DNA from: Juglans regia
Taxonomy: Eukaryota > Streptophyta > Magnoliopsida > Fagales > Juglandaceae
NCBI RefSeq assembly: GCF_001411555.2
Contig: NC_049911.1
Coordinates: 1,426,001 to 1,490,000, forward strand
Direction: 5' to 3'
Length of the DNA stretch: 64,000 nt
The notes beneath the pieces were generated by a model, which made no database searches, was not told where the DNA came from, and was given only the letters and a program-made list of their open reading frames with translations. A program made the translations under genes and the position numbers. Of this stretch, positions 11,001-22,546 are shown piece by piece (the first letter of the stretch is position 1; each line of letters opens with the position of its first letter).

Positions 11001-14000
11001 TTTGGTGAATGGAGAACCGGCTGGTTTCTTTTGTAGCTCCCGCGGTTTGAGGCAAGGTGATCCCATTTCCCCCTTTGTTTTTGTTATGATTATGCATGCT
11101 ATGAGTAGAATGATTGAGAAGGCTGTGGAGGGTAATCTTCTGTCCAGTTTTGTGGTGGGTAATGAGACTAGGAATAGTTTAAAGATCTCTCATTTGTTAT
11201 TTGCTTATGACACTTTGATTTTTAGTGAGCCTGATTTGGATAATATACGTGCTTTAAGAGCACTTTTGCTGTGTTTTGAAGCTGCTTCGGGATTAAGAGT
11301 TAATTTATCGAAGTCTGACATTGTTCCTGTGGGTGATGTTCAGGATTTATCAGACTTGGCTAACTTATTGGGGTGCAGAATCTCTTCTTTGCCCTTGAGG
11401 TATCTTGGGCTTCCTTTGGGAGCCTCTTTTAAAGCTGTTAGCATATGGGATGGGGTGATTGAAAAAATTGAAAGGAGGTTAGCTGGTTGGAAGAGGATCT
11501 ACTTGTCTAAGGGGGAAAGACAGACTATTTTAAACAATACATTGTCCAACCTGCCCACCTATTTCCTTTCTATTTTTCCTCTTCCGACAAGGGTTGAAAA
11601 GAGAATTGGGAGTTTATTTCGAAACTTCTTATGGGGAGGCAAATGTGAGGAAAAGAAGTTTCATTTGGTTAGTTGGAAGAAGGTTTGTCAACCATTGGAT
11701 TGTGGTGGTTTGGGGATTAAAGATTTAAGGTTTTTTAATAGAGCTTTACTTGGAAAATGGCTTTGGAGATTTCAATTGGAGAGTAAAGCCCTTTGGAAAA
11801 ATGTGATAGAAGTGAAATATGGAAGTTCGAGGGGAGGTTGGTGTACTAAAGCAGCTAGTGGAGCTTACGGGGTTAGTTTGTGGAAATTTATTAGAAAAGG
11901 ATGTAATTCCTTCTCCAATAATTTCAGATTGAAGGTTGGAGATGGAAAAAGGATTCTCTTTTGGCATGATCTGTGGTGTGGGGATACTGCTCTTAAGTTG
12001 GAATTTCCTACCCTTTTCAGAATTGCTAGGGATCATAATGCAACTATTTATGATTCTTACTGTAGTAGTAACAATAAGGTTGATTGGAATATCATTTTTA
12101 AAAGGGACGTTAATGATTGGGAAGTAGATGAAGTTAAGGCTCTGCTGGTTAAACTCTACAGCTCAAAGTTGGTGCTAGAAAGAGAGGATAGCATGGTGTG
12201 GATTCCTGCTGGAAATGCTAAGTTTTCAGTTTCTACTTATAACAGAATTTTGTCAAGCAATAGTAGTTGTGTTTTTCCTTGGAGGAAAAGTATATGGAAA
12301 GTGAAAGTTCCCTCTAAGGTTGCTTTTTTCTGTTGGGTGGCTTCTTTGGGCAAAGTTTTGACTACTGATAATCTTAGAAGGAGAGGTATGTTTATTGCTG
12401 ATTGGTGTGTCATGTGTAAAAGGGATGGAGAGAGAATCTGTAAATCACCTTTTTCTTCACTGTGAAGTGACAAGATTCTTGTGGAATGAGGTTTTGAGTT
12501 GGACAGGATTACATTGGGTAATGCCTAGAGAAGTGGTGGATTTATTGGTAGGGTGGAAGGGTTTGAAGGGCTGCAAGAAGGCGGTGAGGGTATGGAAGAT
12601 GATTCCTCCTTGTCTTATGTGGTGCATTTGGCTTGAAAGAAATGAGAGATGCTTCGATGATAAAGAACTCTCTTTGGGAGATCTTAGGGATTTTTTCTCG
12701 AGTACATTGAGTTCTTGGGCTAAAGCTTTTGTAATGGCGGATAATTTTCTCCTTCTGTTTTAGTTTTATGGTGTCAGTTTCTTTTTTTTTGGAAGTAGTA
12801 GGTGTTTCCTTTGTATACGTCTTGTGTACTTGGGCTTATGCCTATTTCTTTGAATAATATTATTACTTATATAAAAAAAAAAACATTCCAAATTTGTCTG
12901 TAACTGGGAAAAGTGTAATATTGTCTGAACATATACATTCATGGAGAAGCAAGAACGACTATAATCCGATCTGTAGCAGCCACCATTCTATCATGCTGCA
13001 TGTTGTTTCTGCTCCCTCCTAAAAATCATGGTGCCCGACCCTACTCTCTCTGGTGGGGATTCCAAAGTGGTACGCAGATTCTGAACTCCAAAGGAACAAG
13101 GTGGACTCTAATTCAGAGATTTCAGCAGGTTGAAGCTCAAGCATCAGTTGCAGAATTCATGACAGCTAAAACAATGGGATCGAGCAAAATCTTCTCTAGA
13201 TCCGAATCTACAACTGTGAGGGCCATTCTTAGCCTACATCTTTCTCCCACAGATGAACCTGATCAGCAAATCTGTATACCATCAGCTCAAGGCCATTTTT
13301 CAATAAATCCAGCATATTAGCTCACTTCTCAATAGTCAATATCACTACCCCACGACAACTCCTTTCACTACCTCAAAATGTTGGAAGTTATGGAAGTTGA
13401 AAATGAATGGAAAGACCAAAAAATGCATAATAACAATTAGTGTATATCTCCCACACTTCGTGAGAGGTCGAGAGTGTTATCTCATATTCAGGCTGAGTAC
13501 AAATTTACAATATTACAAAGACAAGATGCATTGAACATTGGAGAGGAGCAATATGTGGGATATAAATCTGTGCTATATATAACCTTTGGAGAAGATTGTT
13601 TTGCCATATAAGTTGATGGTGGTGCATAATTATGGGTAAGAGAAGCAGGAGCAGAGATGATTAGGATGCATCGGAACAAGGCACTCCATGGACGTTTTAC
13701 TCCCAATGCCATTGAGATCTCGAGTTAGATGAACAAACTATTTCCTAGGCTTTGTGTTTTAGCTGTCAAGCCCCTCTAAGGTGAAGCACAGGCTGCCCTG
13801 TTTTGTAAGCCATCGAGGAGGTAAAAAAACTCAAGACAATCATCTTAGAATGGGACTCACAGGTTGAAACCAGCCCAATTAGCCTTATCACTGACCCTTC
13901 ATTCTATTAATTGGCATATGAACACCACACTCGAAGACTGTCAGTGTCAGCACCTTCTCCTATGTTTTTTTTTTTACTCAATATTGATCTCCAAAACAAT

Positions 14001-17000
14001 AATAGCTTAACTCTGGACCCTTTATTTCATACTGGTCATAAGAGGGTCATACTCCACCATAATTTGAAAATCTCCCCTTTTAACCAACCAAATTAATATC
14101 CAATAGTATTAGGCTTTTGGATCAATGGTTGGGCATTTAACAATCGGTATAAGAGAAGAGACCACATCAGGAACTCAAGTCACCGAGGGCGCGACCTAAA
14201 GGCTAGATTAAAAATCCTTGATGCTATATATGGGTATAGTGTTAAGTCATTGAATGCTAATGGATGAGTAAACTAGCCAAAAGGGAAATGGCTACCATCG
14301 GGTCAGTGTTGATAGAGTGGGCCGCTGTAGACGTCGGATTCGGAAGCATTGTGGAATGTTATGATTCTAAGGGTTAAAGGTTTAACCAAATTAATATCTA
14401 ACAGTTCCATGACTTTTGGATCAATGGTTGAGTTTTTAACAAAATAATTAAGCAAAAACAGAATCAATCTTGCACGACACACAAGATTTACGTAATTCGG
14501 CAACGTGCCTACGTCCATAGAGCTACAAAAGATTTTATTCAAATGAAAATCAAGATTACAGTGCAGTGACCGTACAATAATTTAATATAATGATATAGTA
14601 AACCCGAACTATCAAGTCGGGTCGGATTAGTAAACCTTAGTTGGCATGTCAGGTCGGAACAAGAGCCAAAACGGGTCAACAATTTTCTGATTCTGGCTTT
14701 GCACCTGGACCCATGAGGCTTGTCCTTGTTTGTTTCGGCTTGGGCCTATCTACACTCCATGATTCAAGTCTCATTAAAAAACCATTAAAAAATCACAACG
14801 AATTCTTATCGGATCAGATCATCAAACCATTGTACACAAACAAACCAGGCTCCACACAAACAAGCCCAACACCCTTCATATGTAATTCTAGTTATCTTGC
14901 TAAAAGAAAAGCATGTTAACATACTCGTATATGCAGTGTTTTCATAGGTAATTCTACTTATCTTGCTAAAAAAAAGCATGTTCACATACTTGTATATGCA
15001 GTGTTACCAGGTATGCATACATGTATTTGTTCCTCACTGATGCATTTTGAATTTTCTCTGGATTTTACACCCTTGACGAATTGTCCACGTTTGAACCTTT
15101 TTTCCTTTTTCAGAATTTCAGCGGAATGAGTTATTACATTTTCCTGCCTTTTGCAGTTTTCAGTTTTTGGTTCTGCAATAACTATCGGGGGAATTATAGG
15201 TGGCTTACTAAATGGAAAGATAGCAGACAGTATTGGTCGGAAAGGTGTAAGTTTCTTTTGTCACATCTTGAGGCTTACTGTAAATCTTGTTTGAAAAATT
15301 AAAAGCTGATATAGTTTTTTATTCCTTTCAATTTCTTGTTGATGCCGAAATGCAGGCAATGTGGTTCTCTGAAATATTCAGCTTTGCAGGTTGGCTTTCT
15401 GTAGCATTTGCAAAGGTTTTTTTTTTCCTCTTTCCCTTCTTTCCCTTCCCTAAATTGCTGCTTCTGACAGCCAATATGTTGAATTAATGGTACCATGTCA
15501 TCTTGTCTTTACATTCCCTTTTCGAAGCCAATTGTAGCATCAAGTGCTATGGAAGCAATTATACATAGAATGGATTTTGATTTTGAACTAAATTTTAGTT
15601 ACCTGGCTATTCCCACACTAACTTGAAAAGATGTCGAAAGTAGGACATTGGACATCATCATGGTGATATATATGTTAACAATTCTCTGAGGATTCTATCC
15701 TTTGTTATTTTATTTGATACTTATGAAAGGGCAGATAAGTGAAAAAAATATATTCCAAATCAGTAAGAACCTAGTGAAGGAAATTCCTCCAATTTTCTCT
15801 GTTGAATCTCAACTGACAATTGTGTTTAATGCTTGATATAGAATGCTTGGTGGTTGGATCTTGGAAGACTGTCAATTGGTATTGGCGTTGGGATTATTTT
15901 CTATGTGGTAAATTGTTAGATTAACGTTCTGTAATTGGTTTACCTATTTAAAAGACATGAAACAGTGACTAAATGCTATGAAAAAAAAAAAAAAAAACAG
16001 GTTCCTGTATACATTGCAGAAATAACACCTAAGAATATTAGGGGACAATTTACATCAGCTGCTCAGGTATAACTCAGTCACTGTAGCGTTTTATTGACTA
16101 GCCAACTCGTTGTTCACATACTAACATATTGTCAAGTTTGCAGCTGATGATATGTTGTGGCATTTCACTTATGTTTTTCATTGGAAATGTCGTTAGCTGG
16201 CGCACCTTGTCCTTAATTGGTACCTTGCTTATTGCTACTTCTCCGTGTAAATTTAGTTTTGAGATGATTTGTTCTAGATAAATAAAAGTTCTATCCAAAT
16301 TTTATTTTATTTTCAGGTGGCATTCCTTGTCTAGTACAAATTGTGGGATTATTCTTTGTCCCAGAGTCTCCAAGATGGTTGGTGAGTCAACACATTTTGT
16401 CAAAATGTATGTAATTTTGGTTATGATATGGAAAAGAATGTCATGCATGCTTTAATATGTTTTCAATGGCCTTTTCAATAATGCTTCAAGGAGGAAACAT
16501 CTAAATGCTTCAAGGAGGAAACATCTAAAGAATACTAGAATTCTATTTCTATCTTATCTGAAAACAAAAGATGAGCATCGATTTGGATGCTGAAATGATG
16601 AGTACAAATTGTTTGCAGGCTAAAATTGGTAAAGAACACGAGCTTAAAGCTGCTCTGCAGCGTCTTAGGGGAAAGAATGCTGATATCTCTCTAGAAGCAG
16701 CTGACATCAGAGTATCCTTCTGATTTTATGTTTCTATGACACCATCTCTTTCACAACCCTCACTAGGGGAGAATAGTTTTCTTATTCTCATTATCTATTC
16801 ACATATTTTGCACGACAATGAGAAAATTAGATATGCTCCTTCCTATTTGCAGGATTTCACAGAAACCCTTCAACAGCAATCAGAAACGAGATTTCTGGAC
16901 TTGTTCCGTCGCAGATATGTTCATGCCCTCATTGTATGCCTCCTTCTCTGCAGACTGCGGTACCTTTACTTTTCATAGCTTGTCCAATATTTTTTATATA

Positions 17001-18770
17001 TTTTATTCAAAATTACTTTAGGTTGGAGCCGGGTTGATGTTACTGCAACAACTTGTAGGATCCACAGCAATTGTTTATTATGCAAGCTCTATATTTGCAC
17101 AAGCTGGTAAATTAATAGTTTGAGAAATCTTTCGTGTAATTATTGGACAAATGAAGAAATGATTAAAACGATTTCTGGTTCATGGAAGGTTTTTCAAGTA
17201 GCATTGGGACTATATCAATGGCAATCATCCAGGTACTTGGCTTGACTCATGCCTCATTGTTTCTGTGAGTGGATGCAGGATTCCGTTTGATACATCTCCC
17301 AAACACTTGAAACCTTATTTCGCAGATTCCAGCTGTCACTCTGGGTGTAATCTTGACAGATAAATCAGGAAGAAAACCACTTCTTATGGTGAGGATGGCA
17401 AAGAGTCATCTATAAGTCTGTGGTTTAGTTCATCAATAAGCTAATATCAGTGAAGTCAACAAATTATTGCAGGTCTCTGCTGCTGGAATGTGCTTGAGTG
17501 GCTTAATTGTAGGCTTGGCTTTCAGCTTTCAGGTTTTTATCAAAACCAAATTCATAGTTTCTGTGTCAGTCGTTATTTTCTTAACATATATGAATTATCA
17601 TTGTTTAAATGCTTTTGTTATGAGCAGGACTTCAACAGGTTAAAGGAGCTTACTCCCATCTTGGTGCTAATTGGGATCCTGGTAATCTAATATAATAGAA
17701 AGATGAGTTTTCCCCTTCCCAAGAAAAGAACCTAAGACTTCTTGATTTTCTCACGTTTTATATAGTTTGTGCTTTACTCCAAAAAACATCGCTCCCCTTC
17801 TCAAGAAAAGCACCCAAGATTTCTATGCTGATTTTCTCAAGTTTCATCTGATGAATGCTTCAACTAGAAATTATAATGTGGGGCATCTGAAGTGCTTGAG
17901 GTTTTTTAAGTTCTGAGCTTACTTTGGATGGAACTGACCTAATGGTTGCTCAAAGCCTTCTTATCACCAATTGTTTCAAACGATTAACATGTTTACTAGC
18001 TGGTTTTTTCACTTCAGTTCTGGACTAAGGTTTATATTTACTTCAGTAATGGACCAAGGTTTAAATAGTGATAGATCAAATTGAGATGAATGGATTGACA
18101 GGCCAATATCCATGCAGGGGTATAGTGTGGCATACACATTCGCCTTGGCGGGACTACCATGGGTTATAGTGTCAGAGGTATGCAAGTTATTAAACTCTCT
18201 ATCCTTTTTGCTAAGTTATCTATATATAATTGCTTCTCAAGTGAGTTGAATGTAAGCCTTACTCATGTTCTCTGTTATCTTTTCAAACTTAAATTCAAGT
18301 TTTCACAAATAGCCAAGAGTTAAAGCGGGTTCTTTATCTCAAATGGTGAAAAGGGATTTTGCATCAGCATTATAGTGTTAATACAAGGATGAGTAATTTC
18401 CTTTCATTTTCAGATATTCCCTATAAACGTCAAGGGGGCGAGTGGAAGCCTTGTGACTTTAGTGAACTGGTCCTGCTCTTGGATTACTTCGTACACTTTC
18501 AATTTTATGATGGAATGGAGTGCAGCAGGTAACTGTTTATGTCCTATATATCAACTTATATATGAAAACTTTCAACTTCCAATTTTAGCAAAATGTTTCT
18601 TTCTTCCTCTTCTGCAATCACAAGTTTTGTGCCGTTCTTCCTCAGGAACATTCTTCATATATTCTGGCATTGCTGGCTTGACAGTTGTTTTCGTTGCCAA
18701 ACTGGTTCCAGAAACCAAGGGAAGAACTCTGGAAGAAATACAAGCCTCAATTACTCATTTCCGGCAATAA
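8077..18770 (+). CDS. ERD6-like sugar transporter, gene 2 (18 exons, 469 aa)
   Basis: MFS monosaccharide transporter, 12 membrane helices expected. Exons: 8077-8220, 8321-8383, 15157-15246, 15356-15415, 15842-15907, 16001-16066, 16144-16219, 16317-16381, 16619-16711, 16853-16933, 17022-17106, 17189-17232, 17326-17388, 17473-17532, 17628-17681, 18118-18177, 18414-18528, 18646-18770. All have GT-AG borders and join to 1410 nt without a stop. Motifs: IGRKG after helix 2, [74 protein letters not shown]. The start follows a GA-rich leader, and MEEGLLP carries an acidic dileucine (EExLL), which in this family fits tonoplast sorting. Intron 2 (8384-15156) is swollen to 6.8 kb by retrotransposons. 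It is the paralogue of gene 3, sharing exon structure and intron sequence. Substrate cannot be told from sequence; glucose/fructose export from the vacuole is known for relatives. Confidence 0.93.
8486..9285 (-). mobile_element. L1-type LINE fragment, C-terminal (zf-RVT) part, antisense in intron 2
   Basis: The minus strand reads through the region downstream of a plant LINE reverse transcriptase: first a stretch ending [14 protein letters not shown] (from 9285), then after a frameshift near 9100 a stretch with [12 protein letters not shown] and a [14 protein letters not shown] segment, the Cys/His zf-RVT domain. The RT, endonuclease and ORF1 are missing and no poly(A) (poly-T on + strand) is seen at the left end. 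It sits head to head with the + strand LINE that begins near 9300. Both contain the same domain, so it is a separate insertion and not a twin-priming inversion of one copy. Confidence 0.8.
9300..12883 (+). mobile_element. L1-type LINE, 5' truncated, in intron 2 of gene 2
   Basis: Non-LTR retrotransposon without RNase H. Parts in order: endonuclease (EEP) from about 9307, already truncated at its N terminus, with [14 protein letters not shown] and a CSDHFPL end near 9840; linker; reverse transcriptase 10486 to about 11700 ([33 protein letters not shown]); zf-RVT to 12465 and, one frame over, to 12763. It ends with an A11 tail at 12873-12883. At least four frameshifts interrupt it. The catalytic FADD box reads FAYD (Tyr at 11206-11208), so the enzyme is dead. 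It lies in the same orientation as the host gene. Confidence 0.9.
10486..12465 (+). pseudogene. LINE reverse transcriptase, inactive
   Basis: The longest open part of the LINE, 659 codons. It covers the RT palm and thumb and the start of the zinc-ribbon-like zf-RVT domain. Motif A reads [11 protein letters not shown] (Tyr replaces the usual second Asp of the box) and motif C reads FAYDTL where the family has FADDTL, removing one of the two catalytic aspartates. The frame is lost near 12440, where the C-terminal part continues in another frame to 12763. It makes no functional product. Confidence 0.85.
12884..14084. other. Intron 2 of gene 2, unassigned part
   Basis: Non-coding sequence between the LINE tail and an LTR-like relic. 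I see no gene. Short open frames here show no recognisable domain. Confidence 0.5.
14085..14441 (+). mobile_element. LTR-element relic with two similar ends (TRIM-like)
   Basis: About 58 bp at 14085-14142 recurs at 14381-14441: both contain TTTTGGATCAATGGTTG and end in TTTAACA or TTTTTAACA. The first copy is followed by ATCGGTATAAGAGA, a decayed match to the initiator-Met tRNA primer site TGGTATCAGAG. The spacing, the TTAACA ends and the primer site suggest a small, old LTR element without coding capacity. Its outer borders were not resolved. Confidence 0.5.
14879..15005. repeat. Tandem duplication, about 62-bp unit
   Basis: Two adjacent copies (14879-14940 and about 14945-15005) share GTAATTCTA, TTATCTTGCTAAAA, AGCATGTT and TATATGCAGTGTT with few differences. 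It lies in intron 2 of gene 2, about 150 bp before exon 3. Confidence 0.8.
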
Positions 18771-19366
18771 AATTATGAAATGCAAGAAACAGCAGTGAAC
18801 GAGTCACAGAATGACACACATGTTGTACAATTAATATTCCCATTGTATGGTCTTTGAAAAATGATAGTTTTCCGCTTGAGTTTGCCTTGTTATTTTGACC
18901 GTTCATATATTTAATTTCTTTATTTTTACTTAATTATTAAGAAAGTGATTTTTAGTGTATTGGTATGTTTTTTAAAAAAATATATATATATAAAAAAGAG
19001 AAGAAGATAAAAATAAAAAATCAACTTTGTGCTAGCGGGCACGCTTAGTGGTCAAAGTTGGGTGGCACACTAACACGACTCAATAAGGGTCACACCAATC
19101 CGACTCCCTAAATTCTGAACGTAATGTCATGGCGTTACGTCACTTTACCAACTCTAATACCATTTGTCACAACCTAACAAAGTTCAGATCATCAACTTAC
19201 CATTGCAGTTCCTTAACATATATAGATTATGATTCAAGTTTCACCCTATTAATACTCAATGTAAGACATGATACCTTCATAACCCACTCATCCAATGTAT
19301 GAGATCAATGCAATATAATACACAGGAATCATAATGAAAGGATAGATTCTAACTTAAAATTTATAA
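18771..19366. other. Intergenic, 3' flank of gene 2
   Basis: No gene is seen. It holds the 3' untranslated region of gene 2 and AT-rich sequence. A direct AT run lies at 18980-18993. Confidence 0.5.
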
Positions 19367-19557
19367 GAGCACTCTCATTAGATTATGTAAATGCAAAATT
19401 ATAATTTGCATAATATCACATGATTTTACATTTGGCTATTTCACTCAAAACATATTCTCACATTGGATTATCTATCTATTAGCTAAAATAATAATAAAAT
19501 ATTATTAATTTCATAATAATATTTTTTTCTAATTTATTTTTGTCGTATTTTACAATT

Positions 19558-19611
19558 CTACCAATCATATATTAATTAATAATCAAATTGTAATTAACAT
19601 ATGATTGGTAG
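19558..19611. repeat. Perfect 13-bp inverted repeat
   Basis: CTACCAATCATAT (19558-19570) is exactly reverse-complemented by ATATGATTGGTAG (19599-19611), with a 28-base AT-rich loop. It is inside the Harbinger-like element and could be a small nested MITE or a subterminal structure. Confidence 0.8.
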
Positions 19612-19805
19612 AGAGAAACACTCAAAATCCTAACAAAACAACTCTTCTACATTAGAGACGATAAAATTACAACATGTAATTGCACCATTAAGTAAAACAT
19701 TGCATCATTCCACAATTAAAATACTGCCAAACAATTCCACAACAGCAACAACAAGTAATTAAAACACTCGGATGCAGCAGTGTTACAATTCCACAATTCA
19801 TAGCA

Positions 19806-20063
19806 GTGTTAAAATCTGGAAGGATTTTGTTTCCTATGGAACCTCTTGGGGTTGAGCCTCATCAAGTGGTTCCTAATCAGGAATCTCTGCTCCTCTTGAG
19901 ATCTCTACATCAAATTCACAGCTCTTATGAACCTCTTATGGTTGAGCCTCATCAAGTAGTTTCTGATCAAGAATCTATGCCCCTCTTGAGATCTCTACAT
20001 CAAATTCACAGCTCTGCATTTGAATTACTTCTTCAGATGCTGCATGTAATGGAAACTCATTAG
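19806..20063 (+). CDS. Short unknown ORF with a 30-residue tandem repeat
   Basis: An open frame of 85 codons inside the Harbinger-like element. Residues around 12-40 and 42-70 are near-identical: each contains VEPHQVV, a QES and LLRSLHQIHSS. The DNA repeats too, so this is a recent tandem duplication of about 90 bp. I do not recognise the protein. It may be a leftover of an element gene or a chance frame kept open by the duplication. Expression is unproven. Confidence 0.3.
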   Translation: MLKSGRILFPMEPLGVEPHQVVPNQESLLLLRSLHQIHSSYEPLMVEPHQVVSDQESMPLLRSLHQIHSSAFELLLQMLHVMETH

Positions 20064-20468
20064 TACTATCTTTATAAACTCAATAACAGAGAATTATATA
20101 ACGGATAAAAATAAAATTAAACAAACAGGACTACCTAGATGATTTTCCAAGGGCCATAGTAGGCATTGCATTTTAACCATGCAAATCCACTTTAAATGAT
20201 TGATTCAATTCAATATTGAGTAATTTAATTTTTTTATAGATTAGGGAAGTGCAATCAAATATATATGAGACAGGCCAGGTTCTTATTTTAAACTTGCATA
20301 ATCTAATATAGCCTATTTTTCAGCTCTATTAGCTAAACACCTTAAATTATTTACATTTACATCATCCAATACGGATGCTCTAAAGATGGCATTTCTCGCG
20401 ATACTTCATAAAAAACTCGGTATTCTAATGTAACTTTGAAAGCATGAAATTTTAGTGCAATATTAAAG

Positions 20469-22090
20469 TTAGGGCTGTAAAAATAAACTGGAGAACCAGA
20501 AAATCGGCCTGGACTCGTTGGTTTGGTCCGGTTCAGTTCGGGGCCTATTTTTCCATTTTAAAAATGGTCATAATCGGTCCGGACTCGATTTTATATTTTC
20601 TAGAACCGGACCAGTTTGCATATTTATATATTTTTAATTAATTTTTAATATTATATATAATTTTGATAAATTATAATTATATATGAAATAATGTTATATT
20701 ATAATTTATAACATAAAATTTTAATTTTAAACATGAACATTTATTTGATCATATGTTTTAAATATAAAATATATATTAGTATATTAATTAATATATTATC
20801 ACTAACATATAATAATAGTACCTATACCAACAGTATTACTATTTATTAATAGTATTAGTATATTATTAATATTTATATCTCTACTATTATATAAGTAGCT
20901 ATCACACGACCACTAAACAGAAATTCTTATTTTCCGTTAACTCTCCGTTAAATCAACGCTATATGACTAACGCAGCTTTGAAAACAGTAATTTTCTTATT
21001 TCAATCAGATTTTGCTTTTTTTTTTTTTACATTTTTATCCGTTGAGTATTAGACTATTTTAGTTTATTATTTTTCTCCTTTATATCTTGTGGTTGTATCA
21101 GTACACTATTTTTTTGCTTTTTCTTTGTATGTTTTTTCACTTCTGCAGTTGAATGTTTTGTCCTTTATCGAGCCACTACACATTCTTTATTAGTAGATGA
21201 AATTTGCATGGTAGTATTACGTTTGGATGTTAGGTAATATCAAATGATTTTTTATTATGTGAACATTTGTGTTTTATAAATTTTATAGAGATATATTTGA
21301 ATGTAAATAAGTTGATATATGTGTAGATAAATTAATATTATTCCAATTCCCATGTATTGCAGTGATTACCAACTCTAAAATTAAATTCAATATATATATA
21401 ATTATATATAAAAAAATTTATTCATTGCTAATTTTATATTAAATGATAGATTTATAAGTAAAATATAATAAATAATTTACTTATAATTATCAAATATCAC
21501 ATTATAAGATGATGAGAAGATTATGATATTTGAGGATTATAATATTTGTTGATCATTATCCAATTTTAAAAAATATCTAATATGATTTAATTAAGAGACT
21601 CACCCAGATAACCTACAATAAATAATATCACACATGTATATATATGACCTAATAATTTCATGAACGATGATAAGATATTATGTGATAAGGGGTAAAAGTG
21701 ATTTTTCTTTCCTTAATGTCTCCGTCAATTCTAAAAATGACAGTACTGATCAGTATTATTCTACTGATCTCTTCTCTTTAATTATTATATTTTTTATTCC
21801 TATATTTTTCCATTCATTAAATTATTTATTAGTCATTTTTTTAATTATGATTTTTTTTTACACGTTTCTCCCTACCTAATATATTAATGTATACGTATAA
21901 GTATAAGAGATTAAAAATTTAATATATATTAAAAATCAAATCGAATCGGATCGAAATTGGTGAAATTAAAAGTATCAATTTAAAAGGATAACTGATGTGA
22001 TATCAATTCTTAAAAATATAAAATCAATGTATATAGATTTGATCCCAAAATTTGTCTCAAACCGAATCAAACAAACCGATTACACACCCT
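20469..22090. mobile_element. hAT-like non-autonomous element
   Basis: The left end AGGGCTGTAAAAATAAACTG and the right end CGATTACACACCCT are related inverted ends of the AGGG-TGT(A)A type found in hAT elements. Imperfect 8-bp duplications flank it: TATTAAAG (20461-20468) and TATAAAAG (22091-22098), 7 of 8 matching. Near both ends are repeated GGTCCGG / CCGGACC and CCGAATC-type motifs. The interior is AT-rich without a transposase. A second element of this kind lies at 42242-45583. Confidence 0.6.
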
Positions 22091-22138
22091 TATAAAAGCC
22101 ACGACGTTATCCTTTCCAACGAACAAAATGTCAAAGTC

Positions 22139-22310
22139 TGGTGTATCTGTCGTGATCAGTACTTCAATCTGACTCCTAACCGATAGTCTGAAAACTTCAG
22201 AATATATTCGCTATTTCATGCATGGTGTATCTGTTGTGATCAGTACTTCAATCTTAGACTCCAACTGATAAAGTCTGAAAACTTCAGACTATATATTCGC
22301 TATTTCATGT
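22139..22310 (+). promoter_or_regulatory. Tandemly duplicated segment upstream of gene 3
   Basis: Two adjacent copies of about 84 bp (22139-22222 and 22223-22310). Each contains GTGATCAGTACTTCAATCT, the interrupted palindrome CTGAAAACTTCAG and a TATATTCGCTATTTCATG stretch. The second copy has the better TATA-like CTATATATTC at about 22289-22298, 250 bases before the ATG. They lie where a core promoter would be expected. The function is inferred from position only. Confidence 0.5.
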
Positions 22311-22546
22311 TAATTATTTCTCCTCTTAAAAAAAAAAAAATGTTATAATTAACGTGATTTCATGGCATAAATTTAAAAGAGCATTAGTCAGAACAGCAGC
22401 AAACCAGAAAGTCAATACTCCACCACCTCGACCTGTTTGGTCTCAACAAACTCTCTCCAACATCATCATTTATCTTGAGTGGGTCATGATGTGCATGTTT
22501 TGCCTATATATCTTCCAAGAGATCGAAAGAGATCGGAGAGAAAGTA

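Larger units (their letters stand above)
19367..20380. mobile_element. PIF/Harbinger-like element with 3-bp TAA target duplication
   Basis: The left end GAGCACTCTCATTAGATTA and the right end TCATCCAATACGGATGCTC form an imperfect terminal inverted repeat that continues inward through ATGTAAATG / CATTTACAT. TAA flanks both sides (19364-19366 and 20381-20383). GAGCATCC-type ends and a TWA target site fit the PIF/Harbinger (Tourist-like) superfamily. No DDE transposase is present; a short open frame at 19806-20063 is the only coding-like content, so the element is non-autonomous. Confidence 0.75.

Noticed and set aside
13000..13320. 106-codon frame in intron 2 of gene 2
   Set aside because: No domain, no splice context, and inside an intron full of repeats.
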